From the NCBI GenBank assembly GCA_963682055.1, contig OY821740.1, positions 46,086,795 through 46,150,794 on the forward strand: 64,000 nucleotides of DNA, written 5' to 3'. Origin of the DNA: Primula veris. Its lineage: Eukaryota > Streptophyta > Magnoliopsida > Ericales > Primulaceae. Below are positions 1 through 11,190 of the stretch, one piece after another (position 1 is the stretch's first letter; each line of letters starts with the position of its first letter). The translations under genes and the position numbers were made by a program. The notes under the pieces were generated by a model that saw nothing but the letters and a program-made list of their open reading frames with translations, had not been told where the DNA came from and did not search any database.

Positions 1-731
1 AAATCACGAATGGCTGCATTATTTTTAGTTTCCTTTTGTTGGCAATGAAGGTACAGATTCGAATTTCTAAGAATACAAGTGAAATGGGAAGCCCACCCTT
101 ACGTAATTTGTGTGTAATTTTTATTTCTACTGCAAATTCAAAATATATCAGCTTAATAGCCCAGCGGTAAACATGTTAGGCTTGTAAGTTCTTAGGTTCG
201 AATATCTATCTTGTACTGCGTTCGAAGTTAATTTGTTATTTTACTACAGTAGATATAACGTTCTCCAATATTTCGGACATGTATTATACAAACCATGTAA
301 TATATACCCTAGTAATGCCCAAGTACCAATTGCTAGGTTTACGCTTCAACTTTTTTCATGTTAGGGAAATAATGAAATGAACTATTAAAGGCCATCCGAT
401 TGCGTTGTCCGCCACTGTGAATCTTGCTTGCTCACTCTTTTTTTCTTATTCCCTAATTGAAGTTCATGTTAATGTTCTAATATAATAGTAAACGGATTTG
501 GTTGGAACTTAACAAGATAATTCTACTCGTTCAATTTGGCTAGGCTAGGTGGGCAATAATAAAATATACCGTTTAACTGTTTAAGGCAATCCGATTGCTT
601 TGTTGCTTTGTCCGGCACTCTTGCTTGCTCACTATTTTATCCATATTCCCTATCTGAACTTGGTGTAATACTAAATGAATTTGGTTGGAACTTAAAAGAA
701 AAGACTACCCGTTTGAATTTGGTTAGGCTAG
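1..731 (+). other. Helicase intron (5' part cut by window edge), with tandem duplication
   Basis: No coding exon is visible here. It most likely belongs to the intron before the first visible helicase exon, since the acceptor AG lies at 730-731. It holds a SINE-like head near 152-212 and a diverged direct repeat of about 160-170 bp: copy 1 is about 380-551 and copy 2 about 575-734. Both copies contain CCGATTG and CTTGCTTGCTCAC motifs, a TTTGGTTGGAACTTAA block and end in GGCTAGGTG. The second copy carries the acceptor that is used; the first ends in a matching AG-like site. Confidence 0.5.
152..212 (+). mobile_element. tRNA-derived SINE-like head
   Basis: The stretch contains TAGCCCAGCGG, a good fit to the plant RNA polymerase III A box (TRGYNNARNGG). 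About 35 bp later GGTTCGAATA resembles a B box (GGTTCGANNCC), and a T-rich tail follows. This is the layout of an Au-type plant SINE head. A folded tRNA cannot be drawn, so a true tRNA gene is unlikely. Element ends and target duplication were not resolved. Confidence 0.4.
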
Positions 732-2514
732 GTGTGATGATGTGGCAGAAGCATTGGTTGCCCAAGGTTTGCATGCAGTTGCTCTCCATGGAGGCCGAAG
801 TCAAAGTGAAAGGGAAGCCGCTCTGCGTGAGTTTAGGCATGGAGCTACAAACATCTTGGTAGGAATGACTACTATACCCATTTTTAAAGTGATAATTACT
901 ATTTTGTACACCTTACATTCAATTTAGACTTTCTTATTAGTGAACCAGACTTTAGGCATAGAGCTACAAACATCTTGGATAGCATGCAACCTCAAATAGA
1001 AGTCTTCCATTATAGTTACTACAATTTTGCACGCCCAACTATGAAGGTTCTTTGAACTTGTACTCCCAAACTTGAAAGACTAGTTGACAGGAGTTCACTA
1101 AATGAGAAAAAAATGAAAGTCTCGTGCACGGAATAAAAAGATGTTAGTTAGGTCAACAAAATTAAAAGCAGCATTGTCTATAACTCCAATTAATCCTACT
1201 TATTTGAAATGGTCTTGATGTGTTCACTTATGTAGAGTAATTATCCCGCATCGTCTAGATAATAATCGAGCCTGTAGTTTATAAAGAGATATCCATCCTT
1301 ACCATTACGAAGTCTTTCAATGGTAAAGGAATATGGATTCTAATAATTTATTTCACTTCATAAGAGATCATGCTCATCATGCTACAGTGTCTTACTTACC
1401 ATGTTCTCTTCTTACTTGAATTGATTCGGGATTTATGTGATAATTTCAGTATATTTACTTCTTCATTCTGGGACAGGTTGCCACTGATGTTGCCTCACGT
1501 GGTCTGGATGTTACTGGAGTTGCTCATGTTATAAATCTTGATCTTCCAAAGGTCTGGCGGGGTTTTACACACTTTTTAATCATACAAAATATAATAAGAG
1601 AAAAGCAAAAACAATCTGACAAGCAGTTTGTTTGCGTTAACATAGACCATGGAAGACTATGTACATCGAATTGGAAGGACAGGACGCGCAGGATCAAGTG
1701 GCCATGCTACTTCATTTTGTACAGATCGTGACATGGTTTATTCCTTTTTCACCTTCAAACTTCTACAATCTGTAATCTTTTCATTGTGTACCTTTGTATT
1801 GATCTGTTTTTTCCTTGACCTGGTTTTTGTTATTAGTTCCTCGTAGCTCAAATCAGGAAAGGGATTGCTGATGTTCAGGCTGGCAACTCTGTGGCCTTCG
1901 CAACTGGCAAGGTATATAAATTGCATTCCTTTAGATAGCCTAATGCTTAATTCTCTTTCTTTCAATAGTTTCTATTTGTGACCAAAAGACCTAGAAAGAG
2001 AGAGACAACGGAGAGACATAGCCTAATGCTTAATTCTCTTTCTTTCAATAGTTTCTATTTGTGACCAAAAGACCTAGAAAGAGAAAGACAACGGAGAGAC
2101 ATAGCTGAAGATAGATAGAGGAGGGACAGAATGAAGGACGATGAAAGAGAGAAGGGAGATTTGCTTATATGTGAATGCTGACATATTACGCCTAGGATTG
2201 ATACCGTTTTAGTTTATTCTTATATTTATACAATGTCAAATTCAACATTTCAACTTAGATATAGAAAATAACAGAGGAAAATTAAGCACCAGATTATATC
2301 ATGCATCTCGCCTTCTAATCTCTCTTGATGACAGGTTGCGCGGAGGAAGGAGAGAGAAGCACAAGCTGCAGATAAAGAATTAAGGATTGGAGTATCTAAA
2401 CTCTCACTGACGTCGAACAGTACATCAGTTAACATAGACGAAAAGTATAGATACATGATCTCCCCATCCATGATCAAGGCAGAAGGCTCAGCAGATGATG
2501 CCTGGGATGACTAG
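732..2514 (+). CDS. DEAD-box ATP-dependent RNA helicase, C-terminal part (5' partial)
   Basis: Five phase-compatible exons are visible: 732-858, 1477-1551, 1646-1735, 1837-1911 and 2335-2514 (stop TAG at 2512). Exon 1 gives the start of the second RecA-like lobe ([12 protein letters not shown]). Exon 2 gives motif V ([10 protein letters not shown], with ATDV completed across the junction). Exon 3 gives motif [12 protein letters not shown]. Exon 4 encodes [12 protein letters not shown]. Exon 5 is a basic tail (VARRKERE) that ends in AWDD. Motifs Q, I, Ia, II (DEAD) and III must lie upstream of the window. The protein would unwind or remodel RNA using ATP; the substrate cannot be told. The tail is a plant-specific C-terminus I recall from plant DEAD-box helicases, but I cannot assign the RH number. 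All introns are GT-AG. Intron 1 holds a copy of the exon end and intron 4 an 83-bp tandem duplication. Confidence 0.88.
831..1041 (+). repeat. Tandem duplication covering an exon end and its splice donor
   Basis: The last 28 coding bases of the first visible helicase exon and the following intron sequence (about 831-920) recur at about 951-1041. In the second copy the exon end reads the same except for one visible change (GGCATGGAG to GGCATAGAG), and the GGTAGG donor has become GGATAG, so the duplicated donor GT is lost. Confidence 0.75.
1936..2101 (+). repeat. 83-bp perfect-like tandem duplication in helicase intron
   Basis: Two head-to-tail copies, 1936-2018 and 2019-2101, start with TAGCCTAATGCTTAATTC. 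By eye they differ at one base (GAGAGAGA versus GAGAAAGA). The duplication lies between the exons ending at 1911 and starting at 2335, so it does not alter coding sequence. Confidence 0.85.
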
Positions 2515-3729
2515 TGAAGTTGGAATTTGTGGCGCAATCCACTATTTCATGGCAAATCCCCCACGGTATCCTTGTTGGTTTTCTTGTGCTCAGGCATTGT
2601 ACTGTATATAGATGGTTATTCAAGTTTTCTAGTCCCTCGATTACCCATTGAATGGACCGAGATGTTGTATTTCATAAGGACACAAGTATGTCCTTGATAT
2701 TCAAAAAGTGAAAAGGGAAAGAAACAAACGTGAGCGGAAAAGCTAAAGATAGACCTGTCCTTCCTTGATTTAAAAAAAAAATACTTGTTCTCCTTTACTT
2801 TAGATAAATACTTTAAACAAGCGAACTACCACTACTAGCAATTTTTTCTTTGCTACTTGTTTGTTGATACACCATTATACGTTGATAAAATGTTGGCCTA
2901 GCAGACTTCAGATAAAGTAGGCAAAAAAATATTGATGAAGCAATAATGTATGCCCAACATAACACAACATAACAAGACATGTATTGAAAGACCAAGCATT
3001 TTTACTTCCATTCTTACTTTGCTACTTGTTTGCAGTTACCTACCTGATGAAAGACGCAGGAAAAAAATCTGCTTCCTCCTATGTGAAATCATTCTTACTT
3101 CCATTCTTACTTAGAAGCGTTTTTCTTGGTCAATTGTAAGCATTTTTCTTAGCATTTTTCTTGGTCAATTGTAAGCATTTTTTGAAGCATTATTTGATTA
3201 ACATTAGGGTACAAATTTTGATTAATATCGCCTTTTATTAGCTAGAATGCCTCAAATATAAACATGTAAAACCTGACATGCTCCTGATAATTAAGACGCT
3301 GACTTGTTTATCGAAATAACATCAGAGTAGTCAATCATAAGAAATCGTGCTAATGAATTTGAACACATAAACTTTAGGGCCAGATAGTCATCCAAACGGG
3401 TTAATCTACAAACTTTGTTAGACATAAATTGTTTATCAATTCATTGACTAAAACTACAAACAGTTAACGAATACTAGTAAGAAGCCAAAATGAGAGGAAA
3501 AAACATGTACATAAAAATATAATTTCAAATTTTTAATTAGGCAATGTGCAAAGCAACGCTGAAATCATGAACAAATACTTTACTCGAAGACAACAGGATG
3601 TCAAAATTAAGTAAATGAGGTTCACTTGAAACATATATCAGAGTTCAACCTTATGAAAAAAAATGCGAAAAAGGTAAACACCCTCAAAGTAGCTCTAACA
3701 AGGGGAGAGAGAAAGCATGCCAGGTGAAA
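2515..3729. other. Intergenic region between converging genes
   Basis: This holds the 3' flanks of the helicase (+) and the eIF2 beta gene (-). No coding region could be supported. Short local duplications are present, for example two copies of a block with TTTTCTTGGTCAATTGTAAG at about 3120-3180, and repeated TTTGCTACTTGTTTG near 2850 and 3015. Confidence 0.6.
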
Positions 3730-6700
3730 TTATGTTCCAGCCTTTCGACGGCCAACACGAGCAACAAAACCAGCCTTGATGGGAGCCACCGACCGTCCAG
3801 ATCCACACTACAAGAAAATGAGGCAAGGATCAAAACATAGGTTAGTTTATTGCCAATTTAGATGTAGGTCAGATGGGAAAAGTTCGGTAAAAGTATAGCC
3901 TCAGAAAAAAATATATTACTCATCATGACATATAATATCAGACAATGTAGGCAAATATTAGTTCATCATAGGCCTTCAAGAAAAAACATGGAAACAACTA
4001 CTTGCACTATTAGTTCATCTGAAACAAGTAATCGTGACTACACGTGTGTGCGACGCGTAGTGTGATAAATATATAAAATATAAGTGTGGTGATGATACAA
4101 ATATGTTGGGGGGAAAAAGAGAGAGTATAAAATGAGAAGACATTGGATGGTTAGACAGTGTAAGGGTATTTTTGGAAAAATTGGCCAAAAATTGGCAGCC
4201 TCGAAATTTTTGGCTTGGCTTTATTATAATAGTACGATGATATCTCCATGTTCATTAACCCAAAAATTATAAGCTATCATTATACTCGGGCAACCAGGCC
4301 CCAGAAACTGGGAAAAATCAATACCAGAAATAAACAATAATAATGTTTGTTCATTTGGTACTATAAGTCGTTTTTCTTTTGAAGCAACAAAAGAGATCCA
4401 TAATAGAAGTAACATTTAAAATTTCATTGTCCTGTGATGTTTAGAGGTTTCACATACTTTTACTGATTCGCTTATGAATATATGAAGATTCATAGAACAA
4501 GAAATGATTGATTTCGTACTAGTTTTAAAATAATTTGACTTGATTAGCTATTAAACAATACTAGAACTAAGATCACTAAAACCCACACACACGCACACAT
4601 TAGACAGATGATTGTAAATACCTTCTCGCATCTGAGAAAGAAGAGACGATTCTCCTTGGAGAGAATTGTGTCAGGACTTTTGCAACCATTGCAAATGACA
4701 TACTCATCTACAGAAAACAAAAATAAGCACTGGTAACTACCAAATATGAATAATGCATATCAATCTTCCATAACACTGATTTCTGCATGGGGTTGGTGAT
4801 TCAACATTAATGGCATCAGTTAAAAAGGAGGTTAAAGAATAACCAACTTTACATTCCCTGTGACCCTCTCCACGTATGCCAGTTGCCACATCATTTACAC
4901 AGAAATAGCATTTTTCATAAATATTTTAAACACCACTTTGCACGTTAATATATAATATTAATCTCAGAAATTTTACTTACTAATGTATCTCCTCAGGATA
5001 CCCTCAAAATTTTTGGGGGCAAATCTTCCCTTTATAACTAGTCTTTGTTGTCCATCAAGTGAGCCACTTGTCCCCATTTCGGCCAGCAAGAAAGTCATGA
5101 CATGCTCCGGTTGCCTATGCATGCTGAGAGAGAAAAAAAACATTCACTGTAAAACACAACAATGAAAAGGTATCCTCAAAAGGAAATTGATACTTCCGCT
5201 TAATAATCAACCAAAAGCAGTATGCAGAAGTCATCTGAGATAAAAAGCCAAGAACATGCAGCCTCACATAAAAAAAGATTATTTTAATAAATAAGCAAAT
5301 GACAGATTATGGTAACTGAAAAAGCAATCAGAGTCCGCACGTAAAATGATTTAATCAAAGCACTTGCTTGAAGTTCAAAATTATGCAACTAATATTTCTA
5401 GCCAATCCGAAAAATGCCAATGAATCAGAGACCTCACTCAACTAATGTTTTAAAAGGCGCAAGGTGGTTTTTTGCAGAAATAGGTCGCCTAGCGCCTACT
5501 ACCACCTAATTGGCTTAAACAGTCTAATCACATAATCCCGCCTAATATACTAGGTGCTTAGGCCCACCTAATTTCTGCCTAGACTCGTCTTTTAGTACAC
5601 TGCTCTTAACTATTAACGCAACCCTAATTTCCGTCTTTAATGTAAACAAATGACCATAGGTGAGATTTCTTAAGTGTATTTTGTAGAAACCATTTGTTGA
5701 TTTTGTAGTTAAAAGAACCAAAGATATCTCGACAAGAAGGAGCCTAAAAAGGAAGACTTGAGTTTTCCAGAATCAAACAACGGAAGAGAAAAATGCTATA
5801 TAATGGCCAACAAGTGAGTCTTTTCACGAACAAACTCTGAAGAAAGAGGAAACTATGTGGAACTCTAAGCAAATAAGCTGGATACTAATAGTCAGAGTAA
5901 AAAGCTAGGTTCATCTAGCTATAAAGCTTCTAGCGCTTTCAGGCCAAAGTTCAAGAAAAAAAAACTGAGCTCTTACGCTGGTCAACCAAATACAGTCAAG
6001 CTTTTCATCACAATACCCAATAGTGGAAATTTACTCCCCAAAAAATACGATTGTAAGGACCAATATGTATCGAGTAATAGCGATATAAATTTTGCAACTT
6101 ACGTCTTGCACAGATCCATAAAGTTGACAAAGACAGTTTTCTTCGTGCCTTCACGAAGAACCTGGGGAGGCCTCATGACGGTTCTACGTCTATCCCCAGC
6201 GAGCTCTGGATTATTCTCACGCAAAATATTAAAAACACGTCCAAGAAGCTGCAAACATGAAACAAAAAATTATCCTCTGTTCAATCATCTTTCTTATATT
6301 TTGTATAGAACTCTATCACATTTTCCTAAATTAGTCCCCTATCTGTGTTTGTTTCTATTTTAGTCCCCAATTTATGGTTGTTTTCTCATGTAGTTTATCC
6401 AAAATCATCGATCAATATAACTTTGCTTGGTGTACAGTGTCTGCATATGGGAGATATGTTCTTGTGACAAAACTGTAACTTTACCCCCAAAATTTACAAT
6501 CGAGACGCAAATCATATTAATTATGATAGTTGTTAACGTATGTAGAAGCATAAACATTTGGAGCAAACACCTCTCAAGGTACATATCAAAAATACATTGT
6601 TCATTCTAGAACTTTATAATAAAATACAGCACAAGTAATTACTTACTAGGCCATGCACGAAGATAGATGCAACGTAAAGCAATTACAACAAAAACAACAC

Positions 6701-8397
6701 AAACGCACCACTAAAGGATACAAGATAAATGGAACTTAACCTCTTCGTATTCATAATCTCGTTCACTTCCTTCCCATGGATACTGTGGTTCCAGAACAAT
6801 TCCTTCGCCTTCTTCATCCTCTCCAATAGGATCTATAAAATAAAAGATGTTTCTCACTTAAATTGCAGTTCAGAATAGCCAATACCATGCAATAATAAGT
6901 AGATGATGCCAAATAAACCACCCACTAAAATGAAATCAGTATATAAAGCTTCCTACCATCTAGTTCATCTGCAGCGCTTTCTTTCTCTTCACTTAACATA
7001 TCAGTCTGAACCTGAACCAATATTACATAATGTCTTAAATAAACATATTCTAGTCTGAAAATCTTTTACTCCTATTTCTATGGGAGATGAAAAACTCACT
7101 GGTTTCTTCTTCTTCTTCTTCAAACCAGAAAATGTGCTATCAAGTCCTTCAGAGACTGCAAATCATTCACAAGTAGAACCACAAATGGATTACTTCAACA
7201 GTTATGGCAATTGATAACAAGAGATTGACAAATTTAGTTTCAAAGACATTTTCATCTCAATTTTTTTTACCTGACAAGCTTTCAGTTTTTTCAGCCAACT
7301 TGTCCACGTCATCATCAGCTGGATCTTGGATTACAACCTTCTTTTTCTTCTTCTTTTTGCTAGGATCAAATGGAGCAACCTGTAAAAAAAATATTCATAG
7401 GCAACTATTCAACTGATACAATTAACGGAGCCATCAAGAGAAAGCACATAGCTACGAAAAACACACAAGTGTGCACATCGATCAAAAATACAACACACAA
7501 AATCGGAAAACATAAATATGATTTTTATATAAAAGTGCAATAAACTGGACTACCAGATTATTTCACATTTTAATATACTAGTCTCAACGACGCCCGGCCT
7601 AATAGTTTAACTAGATGAAAGCTTTTTAAAGTTGCACGATTCCATTATGTATATCAGTTTAATACAGCATAGATACTAAAATTTTATGATGAACTGGGAA
7701 ATAACAACATTTTATGAACACCTAACTGTGTACTTGATTTAATAGATCTCTAAAGTTATAGATCAGGATTAATTAAATAATTTATTTTATCTATTTAAGC
7801 TGAAAATAACTTGCATACCAAAATAACATATGCATCTCAGTCCAATTTGTAGGATATGTATTTTTAAGTATTTCAGTTAAATTTAACATTATGTATATCA
7901 GTTGAAATTTGAAAATAAAATATATCCAAAATAATTACCATGAACAAGGAAAGCAAATTATTGCAAACTCCTAAAAGTGTACTAGCTTTAACAGATCTCT
8001 AAAGTCATAGATCAGGATCAATTGGTTAATTTTATCTAATATACTTCAAATTCTTACTTGTGATACTTTGAAAATAAATAAGTCTGTTATTTCTAGCGTA
8101 CCAATATATTTCTGTGGAGCACTTAAATTTGAAACATTTATAGTATAGTTGCTACTTGCTTACTAACTAACCGCTACATACCAAAGTCATCAACCATGTA
8201 AAGTTTAGCAATCATGGCATAAATGTGGAAGTCGACATTTGATATCTACTGTCCATAACAAATGTGATCAAGACATGCTTATATACTCCATGATCAAGCA
8301 AATACACAAATGTATTATATACAACTAAAAGACATCATAATATGGAGTTGTAAAATACCTCCTCTTTCAAATCGATTGGATCTTCATTGTCCGCCAT
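3730..8397 (-). CDS. eIF2beta: Translation initiation factor eIF2 subunit beta
   Basis: Nine coding exons, in gene order: 8359-8397, 7271-7379, 7100-7155, 6957-7011, 6741-6832, 6103-6248, 4981-5123, 4622-4707 and 3730-3807 (stop TAA). They join in phase to 267 residues, close to the size known for plant eIF2 beta. The protein is part of the eIF2 heterotrimer that brings initiator Met-tRNA to the 40S ribosome in the cytosol. The N-terminus starts [13 protein letters not shown] and carries two lysine blocks (about 21-27 and 62-67) of the kind that bind eIF5 and eIF2B epsilon. An acidic stretch follows, then the conserved core ([17 protein letters not shown]). The C-terminal C4 zinc finger has Cys 219, 222, 240 and 243, with the last two on either side of an intron. 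A non-coding first exon near 9621 is likely, because a donor GTAACC lies at 9615-9620 and an acceptor at about 8433 on this strand. Confidence 0.95.
5444..5602. mobile_element. Small repeat with GCCTAG core and ATGTTTTAAAA end
   Basis: The stretch opens with AATGTTTTAAAAGGCGCAAG and contains several GCCTA, CGCCTAG and AGGCCC words inside otherwise AT-rich DNA. It lies in intron 6 of the eIF2 beta gene. Similar composition and end words recur at 28156-28632 and 63761-63866, which suggests one dispersed family. No target duplication was defined. Confidence 0.4.
7640..8045. repeat. Diverged direct repeat in first coding intron of eIF2 beta
   Basis: Blocks at about 7640-7800 and 7885-8045 share ATTATGTATATCAGTT, then AGATCTCTAAAGT, ATAGATCAGGAT and a TTTTATCTA tail in the same order. 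The offset is about 245 bp and the copies differ at many sites, so this duplication is older than the others in the window. Confidence 0.6.
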
Positions 8398-9065
8398 TGC
8401 AGAGTATGTATTAGATTACCACAAATTTAACCTGTAAAAATAGACTGAAAATATTGGTAAACAGCATCAACTCGGACAAAAATCAGAGCCCAGAATCTTA
8501 TTTGTACTTCGGATAAACACATTTAACGAAACCCAATTATAGAATGGTGGTGCTTTTAAAAACTGCTTCTAGTAATTACTTCTAATATTCTAAGAGCATC
8601 TGCCATTACAGTGTTAATTACAATTTACATATATTACAAACATGCTTAGCTGCATTTGTTAAACCCTTTTTTTGCTTCTACTCCCCCATTACCAATTGTC
8701 ATCTACGAAACTATCTGCAATTTTGACCGGCAAAATACTCTTTCCTAAGTGATCGAAAAAAAGATTTTCAAAAGTTAAATCATATAGGCCAAACGTTGAA
8801 GTATATGATTAACTTTGGATAAAATTCCAGTTCGGCAATTTTGAAACAAGTTTTTGGCTGGTCAAAATTGCACATCGTTTTGTATAGTAAAACTAAACCG
8901 AAACGGAGTGAGTGAGTCATAAACTTGTAATTCCTTCGGTTGGTCAGCATTTAGGCTAAACTTGTTTGGCTCTTTGACTTGCACAAGCTATGAAATAATT
9001 TAAGTTGATAAGAACACCTTTTCTATGAGCCAAAAACAGTTGTAACTTATTTACTAACAAGCTGC

Positions 9066-9359
9066 AGCCAAACAAACCCTAAGTTGAATCATTACTCTAA
9101 ATTAAAAGTTTCAGAATTTCAATAGCATAAAATTTTCTTTTAAGCTGAATAAACAACTTATTTTCCGAGCCTTAAAATCACCACAAGCTCAGCCAAACAA
9201 ACCCTAAGATGCTTTAAAACCATAATTACTTTTTAAAATAAGTTTCAGAATCTGAATTGCACAAGCTACGCATGTTTTAAACTAAATATAAAACTACTTT
9301 TACGAGTCTCAAATAATCCAGCTTGTTGTCTAACAAACAGCAGCCAAACAAACCCTAAG
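9066..9359. repeat. Three spaced copies of an AGCCAAACAAACCCTAAG word
   Basis: The 18-bp word is exact at 9066, 9191 and 9342, with spacings of 125 and 151 bp. The sequence before each copy is similar (ACAAGCTNCAGCC or equivalent). The words resemble one terminal end of small hAT-type MITEs, read as GTTTGGCTG on the other strand. They may be successive insertions or local duplication. Confidence 0.55.
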
Positions 9360-9534
9360 TTATATTAAAACTCGCTATTAGAAACCAAATTATTGAAACA
9401 GGATAAGTTTAATTTATCAATAAAACTAAATTGAACATGTAATTGGGAAAATATGAGAAATCGCGGAGATCGAAGGTTGGCAAAAATCGCCAACGTATTC
9501 GGCTGGCTTCGTCTCCGACGAACATTAATATATA

Positions 9535-9569
<35 letters not shown>

Positions 9570-9618
9570 GATATAGATATAGATATATATATATATAGAT
9601 AAAAAGAGAGAGAGAGGT
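9535..9618. repeat. Compound microsatellite (AT)n-(GATA)n-(GA)n
   Basis: A run of AT dinucleotides passes into ATAGAT units and then GAGAGAGA. It ends just before the inferred donor of the eIF2 beta leader intron. Confidence 0.85.
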
Positions 9619-10341
9619 TACCAGTATTACAATCGGCGGCGAGTAATGTGTGTGGTGATTGTGTTAGGGTTTTTATTTTCTATTCGTATTTCGTAACTAA
9701 AAATTAAATACACTATGCGCCCAGAAATATTATTTTCAATTGACACGTTTATTTATTTATTTTGTTTTTGTTTGAAACCGACATGTTTCTTGATCATACA
9801 TTTGTAATGTTTAAGAAACTGATTTCTTTTTGTATTGTTAAATATTTAATAGGTGTAGTTTTAAAAAAAAAATGGTTGTCAAACAGAACCTTTTTTTAGT
9901 TGAAGTTTTAATAGAAATCGATGAGTATGTATGTTATGGTCGTGAAAAATAAAGTAGTTTTGATATTGTTACCATAAAAAAAAAAAAAAAAACTTTTTGC
10001 TGATGTTTACTTACATAAAAATAAGTGAAAAAATATTATCTTATGTATATATATATATGCGGTTTATTAGGTTGTACTAATTTACAATAAAAATTACATA
10101 AAATATAATAGAAGTCAAAGTAACTCATTTTAGAGGTAGGCACTAGGCATTGGGCAATTGTAAAAGTAGTTTGATTGTGGCAAGATCGCATTAATACCAT
10201 CTCAAATTGTATGATTTTATTCGAATAAACAAGGCATACTTCTTAATAACCAAACCAATCTTACTTTCAAGTAAATTAGTAATCTAAAAAGAGATGCAGC
10301 CAATCGGATTAATAACCTACTGAAACAAGAGGAGTGGGTAG

Positions 10342-10446
10342 GGATGACAATTGGGTCAGGTTTCTCGAAATCCGACCCGATCCGACCCGATCCGCACATA
10401 ACCCGACACGACCCGTTTATATCCGACCCGACCCGTTTGACCCGAA
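10342..10446. repeat. CCGACCCG-rich dispersed repeat
   Basis: Degenerate CCGACCCGA, CCGACACGACCCG and GACCCGTTT words give a GC-rich island in AT-rich DNA. The inverse-complement type (GGATCGGGTCGGGTCGG) occurs at 11959-12044, and a weaker relative occurs at about 53775-53860. Such tracts are common at plant transposon ends; I cannot name the family. Confidence 0.5.
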
Positions 10447-10668
10447 TTTTTTTTGATAAGCCAAATAAGTGCAAACCATTATTAAGTATCTAACAATAAC
10501 CATTTAATTAAATTAGAAAAGCCTAAAAATCTTATTTTTTTCAAATTTTTCATATTTACCTCGTAAAAATTTATAATAATCTAAATTATTCTTTACAACA
10601 ATATCCAAAAAAATAAAAGAAAAAAAACTGACAAAAAAAAGAAAATAATAAGCTAAAATAAAATAAGG

Positions 10669-10669
<1 letters not shown>

Positions 10670-10701
<32 letters not shown>

Positions 10702-11105
10702 AAGTTAGTATACAAGACTAATTAATTTGGTGAATGAGTATCTTTTATATATATATATATATATATGGGAAATGTTATATGAACATCATGAAAAACACCC
10801 AACTAGACACTTTTTCGTAAAAACGCTCCAAATCAAGATTTGGTTAATGCAAATCTCCACGGTTTCACGACGGGAACACAAATATGCGTCTTGTTTTTTT
10901 TTTTCGAGATGTATAATGACATGTTTTGAATTTTTAAATTTTACCATAATTTCAATAACATGTCATTATACATCTCGGGAAAAAAAACAAAACGCATATT
11001 TGTGTTCCCGTCGTGAAACCGTGGAGATTTGCATTAACCAAATCTTGATTTGAAGCGTTTTTACGAAAAAGTGTCTAGTTAGGTGTTTTTTCATATATCC
11101 TCCCC

Positions 11106-11143
<38 letters not shown>

Positions 11144-11190
11144 AAGCTAGTATACAAGACTAATTAATTTGGTGAATGAGTCTCTTTTAA
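10670..11190. mobile_element. Long-hairpin foldback element inserted in an (AT)n tract
   Basis: Arms at 10767-10930 and 10951-11105 are inverted copies around a loop of about 20 bp. Apart from an indel near the outer ends they differ at only a few sites; for example AACGCTCC pairs with AACGCTTC and ATGCGTCTTG with ATGCGTTTTG. The hairpin is bounded on both sides by (AT)n. Outside it, an 80-bp block of (AT)n, (GA)n and AAAGYTAGTATACAAGAC ... GAATGAGT recurs at 10670-10750 and 11106-11188. Insertion into AT dinucleotide tracts is known for Micron-type MITEs. The flanking direct repeat is too long for an ordinary target duplication, so a local duplication or unequal exchange is also needed. No protein is encoded. 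Confidence 0.75.

Larger units (their letters stand above)
8398..9670 (-). other. Probable 5' UTR and 5' UTR intron of eIF2 beta
   Basis: Reading the minus strand, CGATTGTAATACTG is followed by a donor GTAACC (9615-9620). An acceptor TTTTTACAG occurs at about 8433, 36 bp before the ATG. I infer a leader intron of about 1.19 kb. The intron holds three TIR-like words AGCCAAACAAACCCTAAG (9066, 9191 and 9342) and a microsatellite of AT, GATA and GA units at about 9535-9620, right at the donor. Confidence 0.5.

Noticed and set aside
3806..3818. Exact CACTACAAGAAAA, the usual tip of plant CACTA transposons
   Set aside because: The first two bases belong to the last coding exon of eIF2 beta and the rest is its acceptor (reverse TTTTCTTGTAG|TG). 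No subterminal repeats follow, so the match is a coincidence with a splice acceptor.
10727..11157. ORFs of 108 (+) and 63 (-) codons
   Set aside because: They translate the two arms of the hairpin element and mirror one another.
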